64,000 nucleotides of DNA from the NCBI RefSeq assembly GCF_032118995.1, contig NC_092657.1:13282139-13346138 (forward strand). The letters run 5' to 3'. Position 1 is the first letter of the stretch. Each line of letters starts with the position of its first letter. Below, in pieces: positions 22,744 to 35,229 of the stretch. The position numbers and the translations under genes were made by a program. The DNA is from Asterias amurensis. Lineage: Eukaryota > Echinodermata > Asteroidea > Forcipulatida > Asteriidae. The notes under the pieces were generated by a model, which was given only the letters and a program-made list of their open reading frames with translations, did no database searches and was not told where the DNA came from.

Positions 22744-23733
22744 ATGGAAGTTATTATCGCAACTTTGTTTATGTTTGTACTGATTCAAACATGCCATGGT
22801 GCAAACCAACAGCGGTTCATGGAAACATTCTACTTGGCTGAAAACCGTGCCTTACTGAATCAAGTGTTTCAGTTGAAGACTGTATCTTCTCCTGTGATCT
22901 GTGGGCGAGACTGCTCTTTAAACCCACAGTGTGCATCATTCAACTACCAAATAGATAACAATGGTTGTGAATTTAACAACATCACCAGGGGAAACAGCCC
23001 TGTTGACTTTATCGAATCACAAGGAAGTGTCTACTATGATGGAAGGGTGGACACTTTTTCTTTTTCCGTTCCGAACGTGAAAAAGTATAGCAGTTGTACT
23101 AAGTTATATCAAGCCGGTTACCGTGACAATGGCATATACAAAATCTACCCTGCAAGTCTAAATGCTGGGTTACAGGTCTACTGTGATATGGAAACAGATG
23201 GAGGAGGCTGGATCGTGTTCCAGAGGAGACACGATGGCTCTGTTGACTTTTACCGCACCTGGTCTGAATACGCATCTGGCTTTGGTGACATGCAAAATGA
23301 GTTCTGGTTGGGGAATGACATCCTGCGTGCCCTTACTGGAACGGGTCAATGGGAGCTCAGAGTAGATATGGATAATTGGCAGTCCACTGCAGTTTGGGCT
23401 TCTTATGGTGAGTTTGCTGTTACAGGTGACAAGTACACTCTCAATGTTGGTTCATATGATGCTCAGAGTACAAGTGATTCAATGTTTGGTCATAATGGCC
23501 AACCATTCACAGCGAAGGATCAGGACAATGACGGAGATACCATTGCCAACTGCGCAGAGCTATGGGAAGGTGCCTGGTGGTTTACAAGCTGCTACATGTC
23601 CCATCTGAATGGTAAATACTATCCACAGGAAGATGTTCCATTCGGACGTGGAGTAAAATGGGCAGGTTGGTGGTATGGATCAGATTATTTCTCCCTGAAG
23701 AAATGCAGCATGAAAATACGGCAAGTTTTGTAA
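22744..23733 (+). CDS. Secreted PAN-like plus fibrinogen C-terminal domain protein (FReD)
   Basis: A single-exon 329-residue protein. Residues 1-19 are a signal peptide ending at about HGA-N. Residues 24-98 hold a short Cys-rich segment (C53, C57, C63, C75) like PAN/apple folds. Residues 115-329 are a fibrinogen C-terminal domain with 'YCDMETDGGGWIVFQRR', 'NEFWLGND', a calcium loop DQDNDGD (259-265) and cysteines C118, C147, C270, C283, C321. Invertebrate FReD proteins of this type are secreted lectins binding acetylated sugars, often in innate immunity; the ligand here is unknown. It shares layout and most motifs with the protein at 49016-49996 on the other strand, so they are recent paralogues. 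No intron is needed. Confidence 0.93.
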   Translation: MEVIIATLFMFVLIQTCHGANQQRFMETFYLAENRALLNQVFQLKTVSSPVICGRDCSLNPQCASFNYQIDNNGCEFNNITRGNSPVDFIESQGSVYYDGRVDTFSFSVPNVKKYSSCTKLYQAGYRDNGIYKIYPASLNAGLQVYCDMETDGGGWIVFQRRHDGSVDFYRTWSEYASGFGDMQNEFWLGNDILRALTGTGQWELRVDMDNWQSTAVWASYGEFAVTGDKYTLNVGSYDAQSTSDSMFGHNGQPFTAKDQDNDGDTIANCAELWEGAWWFTSCYMSHLNGKYYPQEDVPFGRGVKWAGWWYGSDYFSLKKCSMKIRQVL

Positions 23734-23755
23734 CTCATTAAACGAACAAGCTTTA

Positions 23756-24509
23756 CTTAAAAAGACACAGGACAACTTCGGTATTGCCATCGACGTGTCT
23801 CCTAATTTGGTATATCTCAACATATGCCCAGCGTAACAAACCTTAAAAAAATGAACTCAAATGGTCGTCGAAGTTGCACGATAATATTGACACAAACAAC
23901 AACACTTGTCGCACGAAGTTGTGTGATTTGAGATGCTTTAATTCGATACCTTAAAATCAAATTTACGTGTTTAAGTGAGAAACAACCTCTTTCTCGAAAA
24001 CGACGTTACTTCGGTGGGAGCCGTTTATCGCAATGTTTTGTAATATCATTGATCGTCAAGAAGTAAGTTTTTATGCTTACAGTTATTTTAAAGGAAGTCG
24101 TTGCCTTGGATCGGGTCGAGTTGGTCTTTGAAAGGCGTTTGTAACCGTTTGTTATAAAATGCATATGGGTAGAAAGATGTTGTAAAAGTAGAATACAATG
24201 ATCCGCACAAACATGCTTCGAAATTGCACGGTTTTCATTTTACCTCGTCGACTAACACGATCGGCCATTTAGGGGAGTCAAATTTTTGACTTCCATAAAT
24301 GGCCGACCGTATTAGTTCGCACAGTAAAAGGAAAACCACGCAATTTCGAGGCAAACTTGTGTGGATCATTGTATTCTACTTTTAAGACATCTTTCCAACC
24401 ATATGCAATTCAAAACAAAGGTTACAAACGCTTTGTATAGACCAACTCGACCCGATCCAAGGCAACGTGTTCCTTTAAGCAATTGTCAATAGTGTCCAGT
24501 GCCTTTAAA
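23756..24509. mobile_element. Family A MITE split by a family B MITE
   Basis: Family A words run from 'aaaaagacacaggacaac' to 'agtaagtttttatgcttacag'. A complete family B element (24088-24478) interrupts, then the family A right end 'tagtgtccagtgcctttaa' resumes. Confidence 0.7.
24088..24478. mobile_element. Foldback MITE family B nested in family A
   Basis: TTAAAGGAAGTCGTTGCCTT to AAGGCAACGTGTTCCTTTAA with TTAA at both edges and the usual central palindrome. Being inside a family A copy, this insertion is younger than that copy. Confidence 0.85.
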
Positions 24510-24835
24510 GGCAATAGTGGCATATGTAGTTGACTATAATACCAATATTCTCACTTGGTATAACCCAACACTATGCATAACCAAAAACATTCTTTAAAAA
24601 TGTGACCCATTTGGTCATCGAAGTTGCAAGAGAACTGCCGGCTTTTATATGCCTACTAAAATGTGCAGCTAGCGTTTTTGATTATTTTTGTGAGAAATTA
24701 CTCATCTCTCAAAAACGTACTTCAGAGTGAGCCGTTTATAAATAATATGTTCAATAGCTCCCTGTTGCTCGTTAACATTTTGTTTGGACTTGACACAAAT
24801 TGAATAAACACCAATGGTGTCCAGTGCCTTAAATA
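24505..24835. mobile_element. Family A MITE, diverged copy
   Basis: Left TTAAAGGCAATAGTGGCATA and right ATGGTGTCCAGTGCCTTAA, sharing the TTAA of the previous element. The central halves are degraded. Confidence 0.6.
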
Positions 24836-24984
24836 AACATTATGAGAACGAATTTACAACTATTCATATAAGTGATCATCGCAAAATGCATCACTGCCCC
24901 AAAGTATTCAATCTGAAGTACCTTGATGACTGATTTAATAAATAAATTAATGTCAGAGATAACAATGACATAAAACTCATTGAT

Positions 24985-25346
24985 TTAAAGGTACACGTTG
25001 CCTTGGATCGGTCGAGTTGGTCTTTGTAAAAGGGTTTGTAACCGTTTGTTATCAAATGCATATGGATAGATGTATGTCGTAAAAGTAGAATACAATGATC
25101 CACACAAACATGCCTCAAAATTGCACGGTTTTCCTTTTACATCGTCAGATAACACGGTCCGCCATTTATGGCCGACCGTGTAAGTTCGCAAAGTAACAGG
25201 AAAACCACGCAATTTCAAGGCAAATTTGTGTGGATCATTGTATTCTACTTTTAAAACATCTTTCTCACCATATTCGTTTTATAACACACGGTTAATTTTT
25301 TGTTTATAGACCAACTCGTCCGATCCAAGGCAACGTGTTTCTTTAA
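24985..25346. mobile_element. Foldback MITE family B, copy with shortened centre
   Basis: TTAAAGGTACACGTTGCC to GGCAACGTGTTTCTTTAA. The central palindrome lacks the 'tcaaaattttga' loop, leaving 'cggtccgccat' / 'atggccgaccg'. Confidence 0.8.
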
Positions 25347-25719
25347 CAATTGGAAGTAGTCGAGTTGAAGGAACATGTGATTGGTGACAACAGTTCCTAA
25401 ATAATTGGTTTGTACATTCTAAAATAAATATCCAGTGCAGATTATTTTTTTTTTTTTTTTACATTTTTACTCCAAAAAGGTACAAGTTTTCCGAACAAAC
25501 ACTTGGTCGTTTCCAACCACCCTGTGTTTAAAGCGGGAAACCCGTTGGAATTCCGAGTGTTCTGGTCAACTGATGTTTGTTGTAGAAATGAATGGCATGT
25601 AGTATAAAAAACAAAACAATCAATAACACAGCAAAATATTACCCTTTTTGTTAATCAATGTCTATATAATAGAGGTTAAATTTGCATCGGGGATAAATAA
25701 AATTAATTTTATTTTTTTA

Positions 25720-25846
25720 CCCAAACACCGGTGTGTGTTAGCACTGTATAATCAGTACTTTTCCGAGTCCTGTGAAATAAATACCACAGGCATATTACTC
25801 GGGTGGGATTCGAACCCACGACCCTTGCAATTCTAAAGTAGTATTA
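25720..25846 (-). mobile_element. tRNA-derived SINE fragment
   Basis: On the minus strand 'gtcgtgggttcgaatcccac' is a good B box. It is followed by 'ccgagtaatatgcctgtgg' and 'tacagtgctaacacacaccg'. The A-box side is lost. Confidence 0.6.
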
Positions 25847-25899
25847 ATCAATGTGTGTTGCATATTGCACATTTTCAAATCAAAAATGTATTATTGTCA

Positions 25900-27330
25900 T
25901 TGCCTTTAAGAAACTACATGTTGAGAAGTTGATTCTGTTTCATTGTGCTTAATTGTGTTTAACTTAAATTTAAATGTGTGGAACCTAGATTAGAAAAAAA
26001 GTAAAACAAGACAATCTTAAAAACTATAAACAAGCTAAATTCAAGGACAACAAATGAAAATGGGTCCGAAGAAATTGTTGCAAAGATCAATACAACAATA
26101 TCCATTCTCAAAATAAAATTGAAGTGTTGTATACATTTGATGAAGCACATATATCATTAACAATGAACTGCTAACTACAACATTATTGTGTTGTTGTCAG
26201 AGTTTTTAAGTTATTAAATTATAGAAGAATTTTAGATTTAGTACGAACAAAAAAAAATATGACTGAAGCCGTGTTCTTATCAAGGGATACAAAACTATCG
26301 ATCAGAGAAACTGATTGAAATGTAAAGAACATTACAACAGCCGATTTCCTTTTCAGGAATAATCAAAATGTGGATAACACATTAATTGTGAACCGCTGAT
26401 TTACACAAGTTGTTGAGCGTTTAAGAAAGTAAGTTTTGAAGAATGTCATTATCTTTTATTTTACTTAATTGCAAATTTATCTGTGTAAGCTTCAGGTAGA
26501 AATTAAATATTAAATGACTATAATCGTTTACTCATCCAAGGATACAACCAAAATATGGATCAGAAAATATAATTTAAAACATGAGTTCAACAGCAACAAT
26601 CAATGCTGGAATATTTCACATGTGGTTTACAGTTGATGAAGGGATTGACACATTAAGTTAGAAGTGGTAGTTGAAACATTTGTCGTTGGGAGAGTGTTGA
26701 AAAAAGTACATACTGAAGAAGGTTGATCTCTTGTAATATGCTTAATTGTCTTTATCTGTTTAACTTATGTGTTTATCTTAGATTCTAACAAAACTTATTT
26801 TATGTCAATAAACATGTACTCATCTGCTAATTTAAAAAAAAAAAATTCTTGTTAGAATGTTTAAGAAAGTATATTATTTTGAAGATAGTTGTTTTCTTTA
26901 AAAAAAAACTTAACTTTCTGCATTTGTTTTTTTTCTTTGTGGACCTTAGATTAGAAAAAAAAATATATATAAGATGATTATCATCTTATTAGATGGTTAT
27001 AAAAATTACGCAGCCAAGTAAACAAACATAAGGGTCAGAAGATCAGAAGAAATGAATGCAACTAACAGTAAAACAGCAACGAAATCCTTTGTTTAACACT
27101 AAAAGTTTGATTTAAACAATATATGAAGCAGATCTCAACTTTGCGGACTGCAATTGTTTTACATGTGTAGTTGTTGGTGTGTTTAAGAATGAAATTGTTA
27201 CGAATGTTTTTTTGTTTTTTTAATTAATCGTCCAACTCTTAATTTCTTACATGTTAGCCTGATATATAAAACAAAACACAAACCTGTTGAAATATTTAAA
27301 ACGTTTACTCATACATGGCCTTTTTCAGAA
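25900..27330. repeat. Decayed tandem array, ~300-500-bp units
   Basis: Recurring anchors 'gtttaagaaagta.a.tttgaaga' (near 26415, 26850, weaker near 26700 and 27190) and 'accttagattagaaaa' (near 25985, 26945; weaker 26775) occur in the same order with variable spacing. No frame is maintained. It looks like an old local duplication series. Confidence 0.4.
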
Positions 27331-28405
27331 CTATGGAACCTAAGACAATACAAAACGCCGCTACTAAGCGGTTTAGAGCTTAGAACCTAAGTTGTACAAG
27401 TTGTCTTAGTACGTAGACACTACATTATTTGCTACTCTTACCAATGAGTAAACTGGTACATATAAGTTTGACGTTTAATTTTGTTGTGATCAATTACCGA
27501 ACTTTGCGCCCAATGAGGCTGCCGGCAATGCACCTCTAAATGATCAGCAACAATGCGATTTGATAACAAAATAAAATACCGTCATAAATGGCTCTTACTT
27601 TTAACACCATCTGTAACGCCCAAAGTCAGGGAACTTTGTTTCTGTTAGTTGAGGGCGCTGTTGGGGTCGAGCTTATGCTTCTGGGTACTAACAGCCATGG
27701 TTTAGTTCCACGATTTGTTCCTAGTCAAGGCCCATTTTTTTCGCCCGAAGTTTACATTCCCGCCAAGGTTTTTTAAACGGTATGTTCATTGATTGTATTG
27801 CCACTACATTATAGAGCTGATTGAGTGATGGTGTTATATTTAGTTACTGATTTGAAACCTAACATATTTTTTTTTGACAAACCGTTTAATTTGGTTGCAC
27901 ATATAAATGGGGAATGTTATTCGGGTTCTTACATGCATAATTTCATTGGCTGGTACACACAGGGTATAGCATAGTCAGTTGCTAATAATATTGTGTTTAA
28001 GTGGTAACTCTAGCCCTGGGTTATATATGTCAAAGTTGGTATCTAGACTCGCTTCATTCCATTCACTTCATGCACACAGGTCAATGTAAACATTGCTTTA
28101 TTCATACATTCATTTGCATAATTATTAGGGTAATTTGTGTTAGGTCCAGTTGGTACAATCACTGAGTATGTCTTGAGACATATCTTTTTGTTTACATTAT
28201 CACTGTAGTTAATCCGTGCTAGTCACCATGTCAACTAAGTTTAATAACCATAAGAAGAATTATTAAAGAAACTGGATGTCTTGAACTCGAAGCACAGCAT
28301 TTTTTTTTTTACTTTTGCAGATCAGCCATCAATCATTCTGCCGAAAAAAAGTACGGATACGCAATTATATATTTGAAAATACCGACAATCAAAAGCTATT
28401 CTTCT
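27331..28405. other. Intergenic
   Basis: No gene or repeat recognised. A short open frame at 27588-27776 has no recognisable domain and is not called. Confidence 0.4.
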
Positions 28406-29356
28406 TTAAAGGCACATGGAAACATAATTTTCTTTTCTTCAAACATTAGAGTATTTGTTAATGAACATTACAATATTTCTGTGAGTAGTCGTTTTTAATA
28501 ACAATTTATATGTTTACACAAAATAGATAAAGTTGTTTGGGGGGGACTCCGCCTACCCCTTTTGTGACGTCAATCGAGGCAGCTTTTGCCTCGATTGAAC
28601 ATTGAACACACGTACGTGCAAGTACATGCAAGTCCTAGTTGTGAGTTTGTACGTTTCGAAAAAAGAAAAATTATTGCATTTTTCCGGCAATGTCGACCAG
28701 GTGTATTGCTGCTGGATGCAGCAAAACAACTTAAGATAGGGTCAGTTTGCAAAGGGGTCCGGTCCGACGTCTTTTTCAGCACTTCGATCCGTCGTGCTTT
28801 GAGAATCCGGAATACACCGCACATTTTGACATGAAGAGAAAAGTTATTTTCTAAAACATGACGCCACCCCAACAATTTCTAGAGATAACTGGAACTCGAA
28901 TAAGATACCTGAAAGACGTGACGAACCTTAATAAGCATTTGCCTTACGTGAACAAAATCGGGTATTGTTTCAACTGTGAGGGCATGTTTTTAGCTTGCGC
29001 TAATCGTCACTATTTTGTGTTGGCACTGCATGCGATTCACCGTCCCCACAGCAGCCATACAGTGCGTGCATTTTGCTTCGTGACCGTAGTTTTGTACGTA
29101 CGTAAGCATCATACCGATCGGGTATCAAGACGCAGTGTACGGGGCCAGACTATACAATTTCTCTTCAAATATCGCGCCTCGATTGACGTCACGAACAGCG
29201 CCCTGTCGGGTCGGGCTTTCTTTTAAATTGGTGAATAAAATGGAAACTAATTTTGTAGAACCTTAGCTCCTTGTTTATTTATGTTCCACTCATCAAAACA
29301 CATATTTTAGTGACAAAAGCTTTATTTTGACAAAATACCACTTCCAGGTGACTTAA
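28406..29356 (+). mobile_element. Kolobok/T2-like DNA transposon with decayed THAP exon
   Basis: TTAAAGGCACATGGAAAC at the left and CTTCCAGGTGACTTAA at the right, TTAA at both edges. Collinear with the element at 39784-41069: same 'actccgcctaccccttttgtgacgt', 'ccggcaatg.cgaccaggtg' and right-end 'cgcgcctcgattgacgtcacgaacagcgccct' blocks (the last in pieces). The THAP coding part is shortened and interrupted (start lost, internal deletion and stop), so no protein is expected. Confidence 0.75.
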
Positions 29357-29537
29357 ATGCATTCATTGGTAGGTATACATAGGACGACGATGTTGTAATT
29401 GAATGTGTTACAAACAACCAAATGCATTGTTACTAAAGCTGCAATGGACCGTGCAAGTGTCGCTCTTTTTCGCAGGTTTGACCAACTAAAATTCGGTTTG
29501 TCATTAATGGCTACACACTGAAAATACTTGAATACAC

Positions 29538-29886
29538 TCTTAGAGGATTTTGGTACTTTTTTAACACAGCACACAATGTTCACATTATTTACACTAAATT
29601 TTAACCGTAAAATATCAGTTGCTGAGGTGCTGTAGTTTTTGAGAAATTAGTAAAACATTGTCATGAAAATACGTTTACAGGCTAAAACAATGTTCGTCTC
29701 ATGATCACTGAGACGAAGATTATTCTTATTACATTGTTTTACTCATTTCTCAAAAACAACAGCACCTCACAGCAAGTAATATTTTCAGGGACGCTTTCTA
29801 CTATTATTATCTTCAAGCTCTGTAAGTTAAGTGTAAATCTGTGGACATTGTTTTTGTTGTACTACAGAAAGTACATAGACCCTTTA
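29538..29886. mobile_element. Foldback MITE family C
   Basis: Inverted halves: 'gaggtgctgtagtttttgag' facing 'ctcaaaaacaacagcacctc', and 'attttggtacttt' facing 'gaaagtac'. The centre is 'gtctcatgatcactgagac'. Noncoding. Confidence 0.65.
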
Positions 29887-29939
29887 TCTTGCACGGTCTC
29901 TAGATGTACCTCAGCATTCTGGATTGAATAACCAATGTT

Positions 29940-32660
29940 GTGAGAAAATAAACTAAAGCATTGATAAAAGTGAACAAATGTCTTTGATGGAATTTGAGTA
30001 AACGGTGTTCATTTGTCAAAGTTATGTTATGAGAAATTGTTTAACGATGTCGTTTGAACAATGTATTTAAGATACAGGCGTAACTTTATTGATAGTACAT
30101 GATATGAGTAATCGGACAAAATAAAAGGAAACAACCTTGGACGAAGACATGCTTACTTAGAACAGACTAAAATAATGTTAAAAAGCTAAACCTGTTTCAC
30201 AAAATAGTACTTACATGAACTTAAGAGTAATGGGGTGAGGACGCATACAAATGAATTATTACAAAAACAAATTTCATATCATTACACAAACCTATTAGGT
30301 TTCGGGTGAAGTGGCCTTTTTGTATTGTTTGATAGGAAATTAATTTTACAAATTTTGTCATTTTCTCAAAATACTTTTGAAACATACGTTCACTGTTTTG
30401 AAACTAGTGCCGCATTTTTTTATATTTCAGTTATGTCTAGGTGGGTTAATGTATATTTGTGGGTTTTTTTCCGAAAATTATTTTCAAATTAATTTGGTTT
30501 CCTGTGCCTGTTGTTCTAGAGATGCAACAGATTGAATATAATTTGTTTTCCTATATTGACCTAGATACACATCTAATAACGTTAATTTTAATACGTTTTT
30601 ATTTTTATTTTCTACATTCGGTTTCTTTAAATTAATTGAAATTTTTTCCCAACCTGAATTCGAACTTTTAAAACAAAGTATTACACTAACATCATAAAGT
30701 GTATGTATTAAAAAAAAAAAAAAAAAAAAAAAATTGACGTGGAAAAATGTTCACTTACCCTTGGGTATTTTTGTTGGTATTTAGAAAACAAAATATGTCG
30801 ACCATTTTTGTTTTACTGTGTAGCTCTATGGTCACAGTTTAGTCGTTGCAGCATCACAGGCATTATGCTAACAGCCATTGTACAAGTATATGGAATAGGT
30901 CACAATGAGATCATGTGACTTATTTCACATGGGAATGGCTAATAACAGAAATGCTAAGTAAACAATTTGTATGGACTATGTTGGTGAGCTTTTAAACCAA
31001 AACATGATGGTTTTGACAAGGCAATGTAGCCCGAACGTCTTACGTCACAGTTCGAGGCTCGCGAATGACGTCAGAGAGTGGCCTCTAGCAAGGGTAAATC
31101 CCGTCCATCTTCACCTTCCACCTACATTCGAATAACACACAGCTGCACACACACACCACCCTAGACACATCAAATACAAAAGAGCAGTTGTAGCGCATTT
31201 TAGTTATTCAATCAAAATACAGATGCGAAATGGGATGTCACTACACGTTTATATCATTGTTTTCAATGCAATAACTGGTTCTGAAAAGCAAGTACCTGTT
31301 TAATACAGGGGACCAGTCTAAAGTAAATGTTGAATTGTTAGACGCTAGGTGGCAGTATGGAAACTTACATTGTTAGTTTGCTGCAGCCCCCTTTATTCGC
31401 GTTTATTCGGCTAGCTTTAGTTAATGAAGTTGGAACGTATCAAACAATGTGGCGGAATACCGTTTGATTAATTAAACAAAAGACACTCAATAAACTGAAT
31501 GAGGAAATCGAGCGAGGATGAAATGACTTCAAATGATGTTGGAACTAATTTCTTATTTTCCACTTGATGGGACTTTAACAAAAACAAATAGTGAAAATGT
31601 TGATACACTTCAGCGATACAATTATCCGGTAGAAAAGAGTTAACAACAAAACGGTTTATCAAGGAGCGGATTTTAAAACAACGCGTTTTGAAAAAATTTA
31701 TTCAAAACAACGCGTTTTGAATACATTTATTGACGGTTCAGCCCACTTGGCACTTTATAAATGTAACTCTGGAGGCACCCTGACGTCTCAATCGGAACAA
31801 CTCAAAATTGTTACACCATACCACTTGGCTGTGATACAATCTGGTTTCAAACTCAACTTCAACTGCTCAGTTACGGCTGTCAGTAAACCTAAATTCACAA
31901 AAAGAGACGGGAGAGCTCCTTAATTGGTAAACCATACACAAACCTCCAATCGGCACTTGAAGTATTTCATACAAATATATTGATTTTGCTGTCCCCGCGA
32001 TCGTCTAATTATGAAGCCTAGGAGAAAATACGCCAGCCTTGCAAAATCAAAATATAAAACTATCGACTTTCTGTCCACGCCCATCATCTTAGTTTGAGCG
32101 GCTTTGACAAATGATGGATAGGAACAACAAACGCAGAATTGACCTAGATTTGAGACCAAGCCTCGGTACGGGAACCCAATTCAAACTTCGGAATGAAAAT
32201 GAGGAGTCTCGCGTATTATTAATTAACGCTGCACATCACTTTATAGACAACATGTGTAACTCCGCAAAGTGAAAGGAAAATCAGTAAAATACTAGTACAA
32301 TTAAAAAAAAAATTTACTTTGAAGTGGAAACTTCATATTTTGCAAAAAAATATATTATTTAAAAGGTTCAAAATGGTTGGTATATTGTGTTCGATTGGAA
32401 AATATTTGTGTGCATTTATTATAAATCTCTGTGCATTAGTATTGTCCCCTGTCTACGCCAAAGAGCAACTGGTGCTTGATACCACGTCAGCAGCAATCAC
32501 GTATATTATACGCACTGGACAAAGCTATTTCAGCTTTCCACTGAACGACAATGAAAAGGCAGTGACAAAGGATTGAAACTACGATGTCCTTGGAATAAAT
32601 CTCGTCCGTTTTGTAAACACCCATGCTAAACAATCAATAATGGACTGGACCAAAGCTGCC
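29940..32660. other. Intergenic
   Basis: No exon recognised. Holds a 26-base A run (about 30709-30733) and a small direct duplication of 'aaaacaacgcgttttgaa' at 31676-31722. Open frames here are short and without domains. Confidence 0.4.
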
Positions 32661-32668
32661 GCAGACAA

Positions 32669-32676
32669 ATTTATAT
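32669..32676 (+). promoter_or_regulatory. Possible TATA box of the discoidin gene
   Basis: TTTATATA 86 bp before the predicted start codon at 32762, in a plausible position for a short 5' UTR. Confidence 0.35.
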
Positions 32677-32761
32677 AGGTGTTTGAGTCTCAATACTGTT
32701 GCACCGTGTTTCAAGTTAGTCTGACAATGTTAGTCATGGTGAAAATTAAAAATTAGTTAAG

Positions 32762-34805
32762 ATGAAGAGTTTGCTGCTGATCGTATTTTTGGTGTGGTGT
32801 ATTGAAGGTAAAGTACAATTTGTCGTTTTTGTTTACCAAGTAAATTGCTGCATCGTCAGTTGATGTTGGCGGGTTTTATGTGCTTGTTCATATGATCGTT
32901 ATTTTTACAGGTTTGTCTCTGCCAATTTCAACAAAATAAATTTCATTGGATAATGATGGTGCTGCAAAAATGCCTTTTTACGATTTGTTTTTTGAATGGT
33001 GTCCGTTACAGCAATTTTCTGGTTATTACGCTTTTACATGCTAATAAAATAACTAAGACTAAACTTACGTTGTGACTTGTTTTACTCAATTCTTAAAAAC
33101 TATAGCACGTAAGTAAGTAATATTTGACGGGAAGCTTTTTACTATCATTATCTTTAAACCCTGTAAGTTTAGTGTCAATCTGTTGAAAAGTACTCGAATC
33201 CTTCAAACGAAAATTTAAGTGTCAATAATGACAGAAATCTGTCCGCGTATCTAGGCAATTTTTTTTTGGGGGGAACGCAATTCTTGTTAGCACAATAAAG
33301 CATATATCTTGAGAAAACGAAAACGTATTTTGTTGTGAACGTTATCGCACGTAAGTTAGGAAACAAAAGCGTATAAAATACACGCAATCGAGCATTTAAA
33401 ATTTGAAACTTTAACTTTCGGTTTGAAATTGAATTGAAGGTCACGTGGGGTCGCACACTGTGTAGCAGTGCTTACATTTTTGAAGGCACGGTGATTCAGA
33501 AATCCAATAATGTGCTCATGGTTTTGAAACCGATGTGTGGTTTAGGATTAATGATTCGTTAAATCGTGAACTTGTTATAACGTATAAATGATACAATTCC
33601 TATTTGTAAGGTTGACGAGTAATGATTTTTCAAATGTAATGTTTCATCATTTTCAGTTTGAACTGGAAGTAAAGGTCACGTTGAGTAAATTTGTGTGTAT
33701 CTCTGGTATTTTTTTTTCCAAATATTTAAAATCAAGAAAACGATACATTCTGAGTGAACTTTGTCTACTTTATTGTCACGTTTAGATGTCTTTGGTTTAT
33801 CTGTGTAGATAATTTAGTTGGCTTGATGTGCAGAAAGAAACTCACACAATTTTTCTATTTTACCCCGGTAGTAACTTTTAATGTAAACATAAGTATAAAT
33901 ACTGTTTGTTCCGTTGTCTTTGTTAAATTTTCAGCAAACAATGGCATGGAGATGTCGTCTTATTATGGCCCAGTACCCGAGCCTGATCCCGGTCAGCCTT
34001 ATAACAAATACCATTGGGTGAAATCAGCCATGAAGAAACTTCAAAGCGGATGTCTGAAAGGAACCCCATTGCATGAAAGTGACCCCACCGGAAGTACTGG
34101 TCAGAAAGGTATGCTTCTTACTGCTAGACGTTCACATCAATCAAATATCCAGTTACCGTAGTGGCAGGGAGTCAGAAACACTTTGTTACGTAGAAGCAGT
34201 TAAGTTGGGCGGAGTCTTCAACATGCCAAATTGCTTGATTTCGACGGCGATCATATATACCCCGACTTGATAATGTATTAAAATCGGGCAGATTGGCATT
34301 ACCTTCGTAAGGTCGTAGTGCTGTGTGAACAGGGTATAAGACAATTTCTGGATGAGATATCAGTATATACTTGGATTGCGGTAAGACCGTGTGTTGTCCA
34401 CTTGCTCATATCAACTTCAAATTTCACATTTTATAATTGGACATTTACTAAGAGGAAATCTCTAAAGTTACGTCCTGATAACGTCTTACGCTTTTGAAAT
34501 ACTTTATTCAAAGTTTAATAATTAAAACTGCCATAACTCCCGAACGCCCAAGTTGATTGTGTACAATTCAAACAAAATCGCAGCGGGTATTTTTAAACTC
34601 ACTAAACGACATAACATAATGTGATCTAATTTGACCGTGACTTTTGGTTTAAACATGAAAACAAAATTGTATTGTATTGTAGTTTGTTCCTTGGACTCCG
34701 ACGAGCCTCTCGGTATGGAGAATGGAGACATTATCAATACCGATATCGAAGTATCATCGACGCCCGGCGTGGATCCTGTTAGCAGTGCGAGGCTCAATTA
34801 TCAAG
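32762..34805 (+). CDS. Secreted F5/8 type C (discoidin) domain protein, first three exons
   Basis: Exons 32762-32807, 33935-34108 and 34683-34805, each with GT/AG borders and phase-1 joins. Exon 1 encodes a signal peptide ('MKSLLLIVFLVWCIE'). Exon 2 gives a ~58-residue Pro/Gly-rich linker ('YYGPVPEPDPGQPY'). Exon 3 opens a discoidin domain: 'CSLDSDEPLGMENG' followed by 'SSARLNYQ', the classic first cysteine, PLGM and ARLN signatures. The rest of the domain (W-x-QVDLG and the closing Cys) was not found in frame downstream to about 38 kb. The gene is therefore either truncated or continues in exons not recognised. A possible fourth exon starting at 35378 is weak. Discoidin domains bind phospholipid or glycan at the cell surface. 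Confidence 0.65.
33040..33205. mobile_element. Family C MITE, right half
   Basis: 'cttgttttactca.ttctta', 'gggaagctttttactatcat' and 'aaaagtactcgaatcctt' match the right half of 36720-37149. It lies in intron 1 of the discoidin gene. Confidence 0.6.
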
Positions 34806-34987
34806 GTACATTTTTCAAATAAAAGTACAATAATTATTGCGGCTCTTATATGTGACCCGCCACGTGAAAATGAGTCAGATGTCGCGCTATGCATTAGCGC
34901 GCACATGTCCGTCACTTAATGACGCTCCTAGCGCTGTAGCAGGCAGTATTTCCTGCCAGATGTGAGACTACGTTTTTTAATTATGAG

Positions 34988-35229
34988 ACCTATGTTTTAC
35001 AAGATGCTGTGGTGCAATTTGTTGCCAATCAGACCAGGAACACCGGGGCAAACCCCTTCTCTTTGTTGATAAGTGTGGGTTAAACAAGGACGAAGGAGTG
35101 GTTAAGTGTCTTGCTTAAGGACACAAGTGGCTGGGGATGCGTGGCTGGGGATTCGAAACCCCACTCTGCTGATCAGAAATACCAGAGTTTGAATTCGGTG
35201 CTCTTAACCGCTCGGCAATTGATTCTGAG
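34988..35229 (-). mobile_element. tRNA-Leu-like SINE
   Basis: On the minus strand the head reads 'ttgccgagcggttaagagca' (A-box side), with a B box 'ggtttcgaatcccc' about 60 bp later, then 'tgtccttaagcaagacactt'. Anticodon-region words resemble tRNA-Leu. The 3' tail is poor. Confidence 0.65.

Noticed and set aside
27588-27776. 62-codon frame in the 27 kb region
   Set aside because: No domain, no start context and no splice neighbours; expected by chance at this length.
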